Part shown: positions 56,049-63,869 of the stretch, in pieces
How the letters are laid out: each line of letters opens with the position of its first letter
How positions within the stretch are numbered: the first letter of the stretch is position 1
Assembly (NCBI GenBank): GCA_965205365.1
Contig: CBDBGT010000005.1
Coordinates: 124,001 to 188,000, forward strand
Length of the DNA stretch: 64,000 bases
DNA from: JALZUR01 sp965205365
GTDB taxonomy: Bacteria > Bdellovibrionota > Bdellovibrionia > Bdellovibrionales > UBA1609
Direction: 5' to 3'
Program-made: the position numbers and the translations under genes
The notes under the pieces: model-generated
Database searches by the model: none
Told to the model about the DNA's origin: nothing
What the model saw: only the letters and a program-made list of their open reading frames with translations

Positions 56049-56641
56049 ATAATGTTTTATACTCAAAGGGTGTTAAAAAAAAGAGCTTAAAACTCTCATT
56101 TCATAAATTCAGTGTAAACATATTAAATTCTAAAATTTAGCAATACATTTAAACTCAACAGCAATTGGGGTTGGCAGTGCACCAACTTCCACTGTAGTTC
56201 TACATGGGCCGTTTTTTATAGAAAAATACTCTCCATAAATTTTATTAAATATTTTAAAATCTTTTTTCATGTTGGTTAGAAAACACTGACAATCCACTAA
56301 ATCTTTTAATTCCAAGCCTGCAGACTTTAAAATCAACTCAACATTATGAATCACCGCATGAGTTTGCACTTTAACATCATAACTTAAAATTTCACCTTCT
56401 GTTGAAAGCTGTACTCCTGGAATTTTTTTAGAGTTTTTTATTCTAGGTCCAACGCCTGATAAGAAAAACAAATCCCCTATTCTTTTTCCATGAGGGTATG
56501 CTCCTACAGGCTCTGGTGCTTTTTCACTGTTTATCCACATATTTTTTTTCTTCCTTCCTATAAAGAGCCTTCTTCAAAATACCAACGATCATGATCAGGG
56601 TCCCACTCATCCCAAGTAGGGATTTTCTCTAAAGCCTTTAA
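56049..56641. repeat. Left copy of a ~593-bp direct repeat (RidA gene + asparaginase tail)
   Basis: It matches 58002-58595 with about three differences (one extra A in a run, two substitutions within the RidA gene). It contains the whole RidA gene and the last 84 bases of the asparaginase-like gene (56558-56641), then switches abruptly to higher-GC sequence. The arrangement matches a target duplication or a single-crossover integration. Confidence 0.9.
56130..56540 (-). CDS. RidA/2-aminomuconate deaminase-like protein, copy 1
   Basis: The 136-residue protein of the YjgF/RidA family keeps the active Arg114 in GPCRTTVEVGALPTP and Glu129. Its length and the MWINSEKAPEPVGAYPHGK opening resemble 2-aminomuconate deaminase (AmnD). 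The neighbouring dioxygenase genes support that subfamily. This copy differs from copy 2 at Lys39 (Glu) and Ile101 (Val). It lies in the left repeat, cut off from the rest of the cluster by the Fic insert, so it must be transcribed from within the insert or not at all. Confidence 0.8.
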   Translation of the reverse strand: MWINSEKAPEPVGAYPHGKRIGDLFFLSGVGPRIKNSKKIPGVQLSTEGEILSYDVKVQTHAVIHNVELILKSAGLELKDLVDCQCFLTNMKKDFKIFNKIYGEYFSIKNGPCRTTVEVGALPTPIAVEFKCIAKF

Positions 56642-56653
56642 TGGCGATATTCC

Positions 56654-56854
56654 ATGGTCCAAGAAAGCTTGCCTCATATGAACATGATGGAACGGAGATT
56701 AAAGATGTTAAAGAACAGGCTGCATGAAACGCTTCCACCAGCCGAACCAAGTGTAAAGTCTTGCTCGCCTAAGGCTCCCAAAACCGTTACCCTTGGAAAA
56801 CAGAAGCGGACAAATGCCATGGTGCATAAACCGGACAATTCCAAATGTTTTTGA
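56654..56854 (+). CDS. Small unassigned frame in the foreign insert
   Basis: A 66-codon frame (MVQESLPHMNMMERRLKMLK, basic throughout) near the left edge of the insert. An internal start (MERRLKML) has ACATGATGG upstream but no clear ribosome site. It may be a fragment of a larger foreign gene cut by the insertion. Low confidence that it is expressed. Confidence 0.3.
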   Translation: MVQESLPHMNMMERRLKMLKNRLHETLPPAEPSVKSCSPKAPKTVTLGKQKRTNAMVHKPDNSKCF

Positions 56855-56909
56855 CAGAGACATGAGAATAGACTTAAAAACTATCACGTTATGGTTTATG
56901 GTTTAATGT

Positions 56910-57884
56910 GTGAAACTTCATAAGCTAACTGATAAGAAAAAACGCCTCGACGGCTTTCGTCCGTTACCGGATACGCTTGTCCGTAATCTGGATGATTGGT
57001 TCCGGGTAGAGCTCACCTACACCAGTAACGCGATTGAGGGAAATACGCTCACACGCAGGGAAACGGCCCTAGTCGTTGAAAAAGGGCTCACCGTTGGCGG
57101 TAAATCGTTAACCGAGCATTTGGAAGCAACAAACCATGCTCATGCCCTAGATTGGGTGAAAGAACAGGTGAAGCGTAAGCCCAAAAGTCTGACAGAGAAA
57201 GACATCTTGCATATCCATGATGTGATCTTGAAAGGCATTGATGACGCTAATGCAGGATATTATCGCTCTGTACCCGTTAGGATTTCTGGCTCAGCCGTTG
57301 TTTTGCCAAACCCACGCAAGGTGCCTAATTTAATGCAGGATTTTGCGGAGTGGCTTTCACGAGATCACGAACTGCACCCTGTTGAGTTAGCAGCAGAGGC
57401 CCATTATCGACTTGTCACCATCCACCCCTTTGTCAATGGTAATGGCCGTAGCGCACGTTTGCTCATGAACATGATTTTGCTCATGAGCGGATACCCCGCA
57501 GCTATCATCAGAAAGCGTGATCGCTTGGCATATATTGGCTCATTAGAAAAAGCACAGCTTGGCGGCTCCAAAGACCACTATTTCAAAATTATTGCCAAGG
57601 CCGTAGACAAATCGCTGGATATTTATTTGAAAGCCGCAGCTGGTGAAGAGGCTGAGCCTGGCGACAGTGACCAGCTGCTGAAAATAGGTGAGCTGGCTAA
57701 GCAGGTTGGTGAGAGTAACTCCACTATCAGACACTGGACAAAAGAAGGCTTGCTGCACGTGGCTGAAGTAACCGAAGCAGGATATCAGCTTTACGCGCCC
57801 GATATGATCGAGCGCATAAAGCAAATCCATGCTCTCAAAGAGCAGCGCTTCACATTGCAGGAAATCAAAGAAAAGCTCTCTTAA
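56910..57884 (+). CDS. Fic-family AMP transferase with C-terminal MerR-type HTH
   Basis: The 324-residue protein starts at GTG. It has the Fic motif HPFVNGNGR at 172-180 (catalytic His172), followed by SARLL, and the N-terminal inhibitory motif S39-N-A-I-E43-G-N, of the SxxxEG type, so the enzyme is probably held off by its own glutamate. A flap-like VVLPNPRKVP precedes the active site. Residues 255-324 form a MerR-like winged helix (IGELAKQVGESNSTIRHWTKEGLL). Fic proteins transfer AMP to hydroxyl side chains. The HTH suggests DNA binding or autoregulation. Base composition marks it as acquired. Confidence 0.88.
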   Translation: MKLHKLTDKKKRLDGFRPLPDTLVRNLDDWFRVELTYTSNAIEGNTLTRRETALVVEKGLTVGGKSLTEHLEATNHAHALDWVKEQVKRKPKSLTEKDILHIHDVILKGIDDANAGYYRSVPVRISGSAVVLPNPRKVPNLMQDFAEWLSRDHELHPVELAAEAHYRLVTIHPFVNGNGRSARLLMNMILLMSGYPAAIIRKRDRLAYIGSLEKAQLGGSKDHYFKIIAKAVDKSLDIYLKAAAGEEAEPGDSDQLLKIGELAKQVGESNSTIRHWTKEGLLHVAEVTEAGYQLYAPDMIERIKQIHALKEQRFTLQEIKEKLS

Positions 57885-58001
57885 TCAACAAATCCAAAAT
57901 GCTTTAATTGTTCCTCCCATAATTCAGGGAATGGGGTTTGCATATCCTGCAGGGTTAACTGGCGTGGCTGTGTGCCATCCAGAATAGCTGTCTTGATTGT
58001 T
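57881..58001 (-). pseudogene. C-terminal fragment of a large serine recombinase
   Basis: The minus strand from 58001 reads TIKTAILDGTQPRQLTLQDM, continuing to PFPELWEEQLKHFGFVD and a stop. This is the typical tail of resolvase/recombinase-family proteins, which end in an AILDGxQPxxLTLxxL segment followed by a W-x-x-Q motif. The catalytic and DNA-binding parts are missing because the right 593-bp repeat begins here. Its stop overlaps the fic stop, so the two genes were convergent. Confidence 0.65.
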
Positions 58002-58595
58002 ATAATGTTTTATACTCAAAGGGTGTTAAAAAAAAAGAGCTTAAAACTCTCATTTCATAAATTCAGTGTAAACATATTAAATTCTAAAATTTAGCAATAC
58101 ATTTAAACTCAACAGCAATTGGGGTTGGCAGTGCACCAACTTCCACTGTAGTTCTACATGGGCCGTTTTTTATAGAAAAATACTCTCCATAAACTTTATT
58201 AAATATTTTAAAATCTTTTTTCATGTTGGTTAGAAAACACTGACAATCCACTAAATCTTTTAATTCCAAGCCTGCAGACTTTAAAATCAACTCAACATTA
58301 TGAATCACCGCATGAGTTTGCACTTTAACATCATAACTTAAAATTTCACCTTCTGTTGAAAGCTGTACTCCTGGAATTTCTTTAGAGTTTTTTATTCTAG
58401 GTCCAACGCCTGATAAGAAAAACAAATCCCCTATTCTTTTTCCATGAGGGTATGCTCCTACAGGCTCTGGTGCTTTTTCACTGTTTATCCACATATTTTT
58501 TTTCTTCCTTCCTATAAAGAGCCTTCTTCAAAATACCAACGATCATGATCAGGGTCCCACTCATCCCAAGTAGGGATTTTCTCTAAAGCCTTTAA
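58002..58595. repeat. Right copy of the ~593-bp direct repeat
   Basis: It repeats 56049-56641. Here the sequence continues into the intact asparaginase-like gene, so this copy is in the native position for the upstream part. The two copies have begun to diverge, whereas the histone repeat has not visibly done so. Confidence 0.9.
58084..58494 (-). CDS. RidA/2-aminomuconate deaminase-like protein, copy 2
   Basis: Same 136-residue RidA family protein as copy 1, with Arg114 and Glu129 intact. This one directly follows the asparaginase-like gene (17-base gap) at the end of the ring-cleavage cluster and is the likely functional member. AmnD-type proteins deaminate 2-aminomuconate; general RidA proteins remove reactive enamine and imine intermediates. 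Both fit a dioxygenase cluster acting on amino-aromatics. Confidence 0.82.
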   Translation of the reverse strand: MWINSEKAPEPVGAYPHGKRIGDLFFLSGVGPRIKNSKEIPGVQLSTEGEILSYDVKVQTHAVIHNVELILKSAGLELKDLVDCQCFLTNMKKDFKIFNKVYGEYFSIKNGPCRTTVEVGALPTPIAVEFKCIAKF

Positions 58596-59627
58596 ATACT
58601 GTGAAGGAACAAGTCCTTCTACTACAAAGGCTTTTTGTCTTTTTAGTGGATAAGGGTTTCTAAGCCTAAAACCTAAAACACCTAATATAGCTCTTGCCAC
58701 ATACCAAGTTGCTTGAGGATTCCAACCGTGAGCAATCTTAATAACCACACCTAATCCACCTGGGTAGTCTGGATGAACAATACCTAAACCCAAAAGGCCA
58801 TCAGCACCTTCTTTCGCAATGACTCTACCACCACAAGACTTAACCACTGTTGTATCTAAACGGTTAAAACCTCCGAGTAAATCAGGCTCTCTACAAAAAG
58901 CCTCCCAAATCCAATCTTCACCTTTACCCTTAGCCAAAGCAGCATAACATTTTGCTAACTCATCCACTGTCATAGCACATGTTGGCAAACCATCTCCATC
59001 GCGAGCCACTCTCTTAGGTTTATAAATAGCACCATCTTCATTTAAATACTTCCCCATGACCTTTAAATACTCTTTAAAAAGACCATGATTAGGGAGCATA
59101 TAGCCAGCCCTATTTATACCCTTTAACCTTAAGCCTTTTAAAAGAGCAGCATGATGACCTGAAGAGTTGTTGAGCCATCTTCTTGGACGCCTAACCTGCC
59201 TTCCAAACTGGATAAGAGGTAAGTCAAGAGGTGTGAGCATTAAACCCCACTCCCCTTCAGGAAGTAGGGATTGAGCACAAGACACATGTTCTGCTGTTCC
59301 ATTATGTGATGAAATAGATATGGCTTTTTGCTTCCAATTTGTTGTATGAGCAAGTTCTTTTTCAAAAGCTTTTATATAAAAAGGCTTCATCATAGACCTA
59401 CCATAGCAAAGAACATTTCCTCCAAAAGAATGAACTGTTTGACCACCAGAAAACCAAGATACAGCACCGTGAATTGTGTTCTCACTAACACCATTCCTTC
59501 TAAAATCAACTAAAGGAACCCAGTCAACATCACGCCCTGATGAAAGCCCTTTAATTTTTTCTCCCAGTGGACTTTTTGGAAAAATTTTTAAATTTTTAAT
59601 ATCATAATGCTTAAGCCTAGAGGACAT
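58512..59627 (-). CDS. L-asparaginase II family protein
   Basis: The protein (371 residues from ATG 59627) matches the asparaginase II family found in Rhizobium and others, with VSWFSGGQTVHSFGG, the SSHNGTAEHV block near residue 105, and SGHHAALL near 155. This family is unrelated to the EcAII type. A longer frame to 59666 would overlap the upstream gene. The chosen ATG has AAAGGA seven bases before it and overlaps the upstream stop by 11 bases. Its role in a ring-cleavage cluster is unclear; it may hydrolyse an amide product rather than asparagine. Confidence 0.8.
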   Translation of the reverse strand: MSSRLKHYDIKNLKIFPKSPLGEKIKGLSSGRDVDWVPLVDFRRNGVSENTIHGAVSWFSGGQTVHSFGGNVLCYGRSMMKPFYIKAFEKELAHTTNWKQKAISISSHNGTAEHVSCAQSLLPEGEWGLMLTPLDLPLIQFGRQVRRPRRWLNNSSGHHAALLKGLRLKGINRAGYMLPNHGLFKEYLKVMGKYLNEDGAIYKPKRVARDGDGLPTCAMTVDELAKCYAALAKGKGEDWIWEAFCREPDLLGGFNRLDTTVVKSCGGRVIAKEGADGLLGLGIVHPDYPGGLGVVIKIAHGWNPQATWYVARAILGVLGFRLRNPYPLKRQKAFVVEGLVPSQYLKALEKIPTWDEWDPDHDRWYFEEGSL

Positions 59628-60558
59628 TGCGATTTCCTTTATAAAATTCAGCATCCTCTTCATCAAATTCTAAACTCCCTTCACTTACACCCGCCGGAGT
59701 AAAAGACACCACTGCAGCACCCGTTCCATGAATAGGTTCATAGGCCATAACCTCACCTTTTAAAGTGTTCGTCTCCCCCATCATTGTTGAAAGCCACCAA
59801 TAGGGCTTAAAAGCTACTACTTTTTTAGTCACTCTAGCTTCTTTATGAAATTGCCTTGATAACTGTGAAGCATCCTCTAGTCTACCCTGTGATAAAAATT
59901 TTAAAAACTCTAAATTCCACTCTTCATCTTTTTGCGAATGAATTCTTTCAGGCTTAGTAAAATCCAAGGGTTCCTCCAAATAACGATTTGATAAAGAGGA
60001 AACTAAAACCACCACAGTTTTTTTACCCTGTTTTTTTAATGTATCTAAAGATGATTTTGCTAAAACCACAGTTTCAGCTCTGTCAGAATATACATTGGAT
60101 GAAACAATTGCTGTTTTAAATTTATTATCTGGATTTAATAATTTAGACGCCACCACTGACCCTGTATCTATTGGAAAACCTTCATAGTCTATAGCTCTTG
60201 CATGAAGGCCACGTTTTTGTGCACAAGCCTTGTTCTCTAAAGCAAAGCTTGTATCTATGATCATTTCATATGGAATAGAGCCTAGCTCATGCCACTCTTC
60301 ATCAACTAAGGTCCATTTAGGATTTGCATTGGCCTGAAACTGATGCCCTAATATACTAAACCAATAGCTTGAATAAATTAAAATCAAGTCCGGCCCTAGG
60401 TCTTTAATCTCTTCTTTTACCTTTTTAAAAGCATCATTTAATCTTTGCCATTGAGGTTTTTTCTCAGGGCAGAGCAGTAAATGAGGAAGCCCTGGCACGA
60501 CATAAGATTTTAAAACACCTCCACGTTTAAGTGTTTTTTTTAAATTTTCATCAGTCAT
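59617..60558 (-). CDS. LigB-superfamily dioxygenase, non-catalytic alpha-type subunit
   Basis: This 313-residue protein is related to the alpha subunit of 2-aminophenol 1,6-dioxygenase (AmnA) and to LigB-type extradiol dioxygenases. Where the catalytic subunit has HSPHW, it has IYSSYWFSI, so the iron-binding histidines are lost, as in the known inactive alpha subunits. It follows the catalytic gene with no gap and would form a heteromer with it. Substrate inferred, not shown. Confidence 0.78.
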   Translation of the reverse strand: MTDENLKKTLKRGGVLKSYVVPGLPHLLLCPEKKPQWQRLNDAFKKVKEEIKDLGPDLILIYSSYWFSILGHQFQANANPKWTLVDEEWHELGSIPYEMIIDTSFALENKACAQKRGLHARAIDYEGFPIDTGSVVASKLLNPDNKFKTAIVSSNVYSDRAETVVLAKSSLDTLKKQGKKTVVVLVSSLSNRYLEEPLDFTKPERIHSQKDEEWNLEFLKFLSQGRLEDASQLSRQFHKEARVTKKVVAFKPYWWLSTMMGETNTLKGEVMAYEPIHGTGAAVVSFTPAGVSEGSLEFDEEDAEFYKGNRNVL

Positions 60559-61431
60559 TTAAAGCCTCCATTCAACAACAGCATTTCCTGTACCAATAAC
60601 CGTTCCATAGCCATGAACCTGAGCTTTTATATTTTTCATACCCATGGCTTGAAGCATCCACGAAAGGCCACCAGCTTCAGTTTCAGCATTAGTCTGTTCA
60701 GTAAAATCTGGAATAGTATTAAAAATTTCTTTAGTGTCTCCTTTTTTCATAAGATCAATGATTTTCATATCCCAAAGATATTGACCATGATGATCTACAT
60801 GTTCTTTTGACATATCCTCTGGTGGATCTGCTTCTTTAACATAGTGACGGTGGGATAATGAATGACTTGCAATAAGAATAACTTTTTTATCAGATTCTTT
60901 AATAGCTTTAGCTGTAGCTTTTCCTAAAACAGCCATTTGCTCCTGCATAACATCCATACTATAATACCTAGCAGCTCCGTTAGAAGAAATTCCAACAATG
61001 GGTTTGTCCCATAATGGGTTCACCATATGACAACTAGTGATGGTGCCATAATCCACCCTGAAATCAGGATTTGTCATCATTTTTGTCATCAACCCAGCTT
61101 TAAAGGCCTCATTACAAAGTTTGTTTGCTAAATCCACATCAACATTCAAATTATAATTGTATCTAAAAAGATGGGGAAAAATTGGATCTACAGAAAGGTT
61201 TTTAAAGTGTTTTACCCCTAAAAAATGCGTTCCTATTTGTGTCCTCCAGTGAGGAGAGTGAACAACAATAGTATCGTATTCTAGCTCTGCTAAACTTTTT
61301 CTTAAACGCTCATACGCCCAACGCAGATTTTCCCAACCACATTCAGCTCTTGGAATATTCTGCTCTGGATTCTCTGCATACACTAAGTGAGGTGGATGCG
61401 GCGCCAGTAAACCTGCTACAATCTGTCCCAT
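60559..61431 (-). CDS. LigB-superfamily extradiol dioxygenase, catalytic beta-type subunit
   Basis: The 290-residue protein has the class III extradiol iron ligands: His12 (LLAPHPPH), His61 (VVHSPHW) and a Glu at 250 or 252 (TNAETEAGG), with a probable acid/base His near 190-194 (ASHSLSHRH). The positions agree with LigB and AmnB. Such enzymes open 2-aminophenol, protocatechuate or similar rings next to the hydroxyl. It is the first gene of a four-gene run (beta, alpha, asparaginase-like, RidA-like). No ferredoxin, dehydrogenase or hydratase follows. Confidence 0.82.
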   Translation of the reverse strand: MGQIVAGLLAPHPPHLVYAENPEQNIPRAECGWENLRWAYERLRKSLAELEYDTIVVHSPHWRTQIGTHFLGVKHFKNLSVDPIFPHLFRYNYNLNVDVDLANKLCNEAFKAGLMTKMMTNPDFRVDYGTITSCHMVNPLWDKPIVGISSNGAARYYSMDVMQEQMAVLGKATAKAIKESDKKVILIASHSLSHRHYVKEADPPEDMSKEHVDHHGQYLWDMKIIDLMKKGDTKEIFNTIPDFTEQTNAETEAGGLSWMLQAMGMKNIKAQVHGYGTVIGTGNAVVEWRL

Positions 61432-61605
61432 ATTAAACCCTTTATGTTTTTATACTTGCTTACTCCTATTTTAAAGTTTTCTCAATAAAACCTTTACCTT
61501 AATATAAATTCACCTCTTGAAAAAATTACACTCTTCTTTAATTCTATTGAATTACAAGATTCTTTTATACTAAATAACTCTAGAGAATAAACAGGAGAAG
61601 CTCAT

Positions 61606-62109
61606 ATGTTAAAAAAACTATTCATATTTGGGGTGTTTTTAGCCCATTCAGTAACATCTTTTGCACTTACACCGCCTGAAAAAACTAGGTTTAAAGCAAA
61701 GGTTGAAAATATGAGCCCAGCCAATCGTGGAGGACTTATAGCTTCTAATCTTGGTGGAATTGTTTTATCCTGCCCAGTTGAAAGTTTTTTTGTCATAATA
61801 TCTTTTTTGTCCCAAACAGTTCCACTAGTAAATAAAATTGACAGCGATAACGAGGATATTTATGGCTACACTGGTGGACTTCCGGCTTTAATAACTGATA
61901 TTTATACTTGGTTAATGGATCTTTCTTCTAATGCTCATATGGATGAACCGTTTTTTAAAGAAACGTTAAAAGCTTACAAAAAAAGCCTAGACTCCTTAGA
62001 CCTAGATGGCCATTGCTCAAACCAAGTACAGCAGCTTATTATACTTCTATTTCAAGACAGCAACTACTCACCAAAATTTCGTCAGCTAGATCCATACTTG
62101 GCAAATTAA
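61606..62109 (+). CDS. Small exported protein, hypothetical
   Basis: The 167-residue product has a signal peptide (about 1-20, ending SFA). The mature part has two hydrophobic stretches and one Cys pair candidate (SCPVES, HCSNQ). AGGAGAAG precedes the ATG. No family recognised. It is divergent from the dioxygenase cluster across 170 bp. Confidence 0.6.
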   Translation: MLKKLFIFGVFLAHSVTSFALTPPEKTRFKAKVENMSPANRGGLIASNLGGIVLSCPVESFFVIISFLSQTVPLVNKIDSDNEDIYGYTGGLPALITDIYTWLMDLSSNAHMDEPFFKETLKAYKKSLDSLDLDGHCSNQVQQLIILLFQDSNYSPKFRQLDPYLAN

Positions 62110-62233
62110 AACTAAAAAAAACTATGAGTGTAGCCTCAAAAAAACCCATTAAACCTAGAGTAAAAAATAAGGTTTAAAGCTGTACTTAAAAAACAATAGC
62201 TCATTGCCTTTTTCAAAAAAAGACCTAAGCATA

Positions 62234-62256
62234 TTTAGTTGCGTTAAACTAACTAG
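62234..62256. repeat. 23-bp direct repeat flanking the IS982 relic, left copy
   Basis: A 23-base sequence beginning TTTAGTTGCG recurs at 62769-62791, just outside the truncated transposase. IS982 family elements normally make shorter target duplications, so this is more likely a deletion or recombination scar, but it marks both edges of the relic exactly. Confidence 0.6.
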
Positions 62257-62259
62257 ATA

Positions 62260-62768
62260 ACCCGAGTTCGAACTTTCTAAACCTACTGAAGCAGCCTTTC
62301 TTCAAGTACTTCAAAGTCTAATAGAGAGTTTTCTTGGACGCAAACAGTACGCCGTTAGTGCCGAGAGTAAATTTACCACAAAGTTTTTTGGACTTCGGTG
62401 TCTTGAGTGCTCAAGGTGAAATTCCTCCTTTAAAATCCCAAAAGCAGTTTCAACAATGTACCTTTTCCTCAGAAGTAGTTTATCAAAAAGAGGAACAAAC
62501 TTATTTTTCATATTGGATTTAAGATTTGTTATGACTTAAACCCCTTTACTCATCAATTTTTCAAATGGCTTTTGAGATATATATCCTTTGTCTCTAAACA
62601 ATTTTCCAAAAATATTTTCAGCTAAACCCTCTACAGGATTTGTATCATGAACATTTCCTGGGGTTATGGTAAAACTTAAGAGCTCCCCTTTGTGAGAAAT
62701 TACTATGTGAACTTTAAAACCAAAGAACCAGCCCATTGTTGATTTCCCACGTTTTCCAAGTCCTTTAA
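62260..62768 (-). pseudogene. 5'-truncated IS982-family element
   Basis: The left end starts ACCCGAGTTCGAAC, identical to the element end at 63870. Minus-strand coding reads GLGKRGKSTMGWFFGFKVHI, FTITPGNVHDTNP, GKLFRDKGYISQKPFEKLMS, a stop (TAA where CAA is expected), then NMKNKFVPLFDKLLLRKRYI and IEHSRHRS-like to a stop at 62311. This is the C-terminal half of an IS982 transposase. The N-terminal half is missing and one nonsense codon is present, so it is dead. Confidence 0.82.
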
Positions 62769-62791
62769 TTTAGTTGCGTTAAACTAACTAG
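62769..62791. repeat. 23-bp direct repeat flanking the IS982 relic, right copy
   Basis: Identical to 62234-62256. It begins where the transposase coding relic stops. Confidence 0.6.
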
Positions 62792-63126
62792 TAGACCGTC
62801 TCACGAATTTTTAACATTATTTTCTCCCCCTATTTCTTAATAGTTTCAATAAGTAGTCACATAGTCCAGTGATATTTATTGAATTTCTTCCATAATTTTA
62901 ATAGTCATGGAGGGTCCCTAGCCTCTACAAAAAGCTATAAGTTATTTATTTTTTCTGACAGTGTTTTTGTAAATTGAGACCAGAAAGCTTTGTGAATATT
63001 TTACAAATTCCAAAATCATAATAGGTTTTTAATGGACCAATTCAAAAAATTTTAATATCGCTCTAGTAAAAAAACCAACCAAGGCTACTTATAAACCAAT
63101 GGTTTAAAAACAAAGAGGAGGTTCCT
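62792..63126. other. Intergenic stretch, nothing identified
   Basis: About 335 bp of AT-rich DNA after the IS982 relic. The promoter for the following gene should be in the last 100 bases; AGAGGAGG is its ribosome site. Confidence 0.35.
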
Positions 63127-63786
63127 ATGAAAAAGTTATTAGCACTAGCAGGATTTATTTTACTACTATGTTTTTCAACCTTAGCAAAAAGCAACATCAT
63201 TAGCACTACAACACTTGTCAATAAGCATTCTTATGAAGAGTCAAATGAAAAACACTTTAGTGCCGTTAAAATCAATCAATTTGATTCTGGTAAAATTAGT
63301 TTTAACCTTTGTGAATATGAGAGGTTAAAAGGTGAACTTAAAAAAGACTGCTCTATATCCATAGGGAGTGAAGAAGGTTATTTAGAATCTGTAGCCAAGG
63401 AAAGGCTTTTTGATTATACTAAAAAGCGAAATAGAGAGCTTTTAACATCAGGAACACTTGCAGCTGCAATTATTACATTTGTAGCATTGCGTTTTAAAGC
63501 TGTTGCGACACAAAAAATAAAGCAAGCTTACCCTTTAATAAAAAAAATCAATCAAAAGTTTTTTCTTGAGGGCGGCAGTTTGTTCACTAGTCATGGAAAA
63601 AAGTACTCATTAATCCTAACAGGAGCTTTAGGTGGACAGCTTTGGTTAATAAATAGTCCTGGAGACAATGAAAAGATTTTAAAAAACGCTTTGGCCTCTT
63701 CAGACATGAGCCCGAGTAAAAATGTTATTTTAGTAGAAGATTTAGATGTTAATGAGTTAGCCGATAAGCTATCAAGAGCCTTATAA
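63127..63786 (+). CDS. Exported membrane protein, hypothetical
   Basis: The 219-residue protein has a signal peptide or signal anchor (about 1-20, STLA). The N-terminal half has a CEYER...KDC pair that might form a disulphide. It has a hydrophobic stretch near 107-122 (LAAAIITFVALRFKA) and another near 165-175. GAGGAGG precedes the ATG. No family recognised. Confidence 0.6.
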   Translation: MKKLLALAGFILLLCFSTLAKSNIISTTTLVNKHSYEESNEKHFSAVKINQFDSGKISFNLCEYERLKGELKKDCSISIGSEEGYLESVAKERLFDYTKKRNRELLTSGTLAAAIITFVALRFKAVATQKIKQAYPLIKKINQKFFLEGGSLFTSHGKKYSLILTGALGGQLWLINSPGDNEKILKNALASSDMSPSKNVILVEDLDVNELADKLSRAL

Positions 63787-63869
63787 AAAGACTAATTTGT
63801 CTCGTTTATTATGCTAGTAATTTCATTTGCACCTAACACCAGCATAATAGAATCAAGTAGCATTAATTA

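Larger units (their letters stand above)
56642..58001. mobile_element. Higher-GC foreign insert carrying a Fic gene and a recombinase tail
   Basis: About 1360 bp, visibly richer in G and C (near half) than the rest of the window and with different codon use. It lies exactly between the two 593-bp repeats. It holds a short unassigned frame, a complete fic gene, and the 3' end of a large serine recombinase gene cut at the right edge. I find no terminal inverted repeats. It looks like a shrunken horizontally acquired element. Confidence 0.8.

Noticed and set aside
56642..58001. Terminal inverted repeats at the edges of the Fic insert
   Set aside because: Comparing the left edge with the complement of the right edge gave no match beyond a few bases.
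56910..58494. Fic plus RidA plus recombinase as a dedicated defence system
   Set aside because: The RidA genes belong to the flanking repeat and the metabolic cluster, and the recombinase is only a tail. No conserved multi-gene system is supported by this sequence alone.
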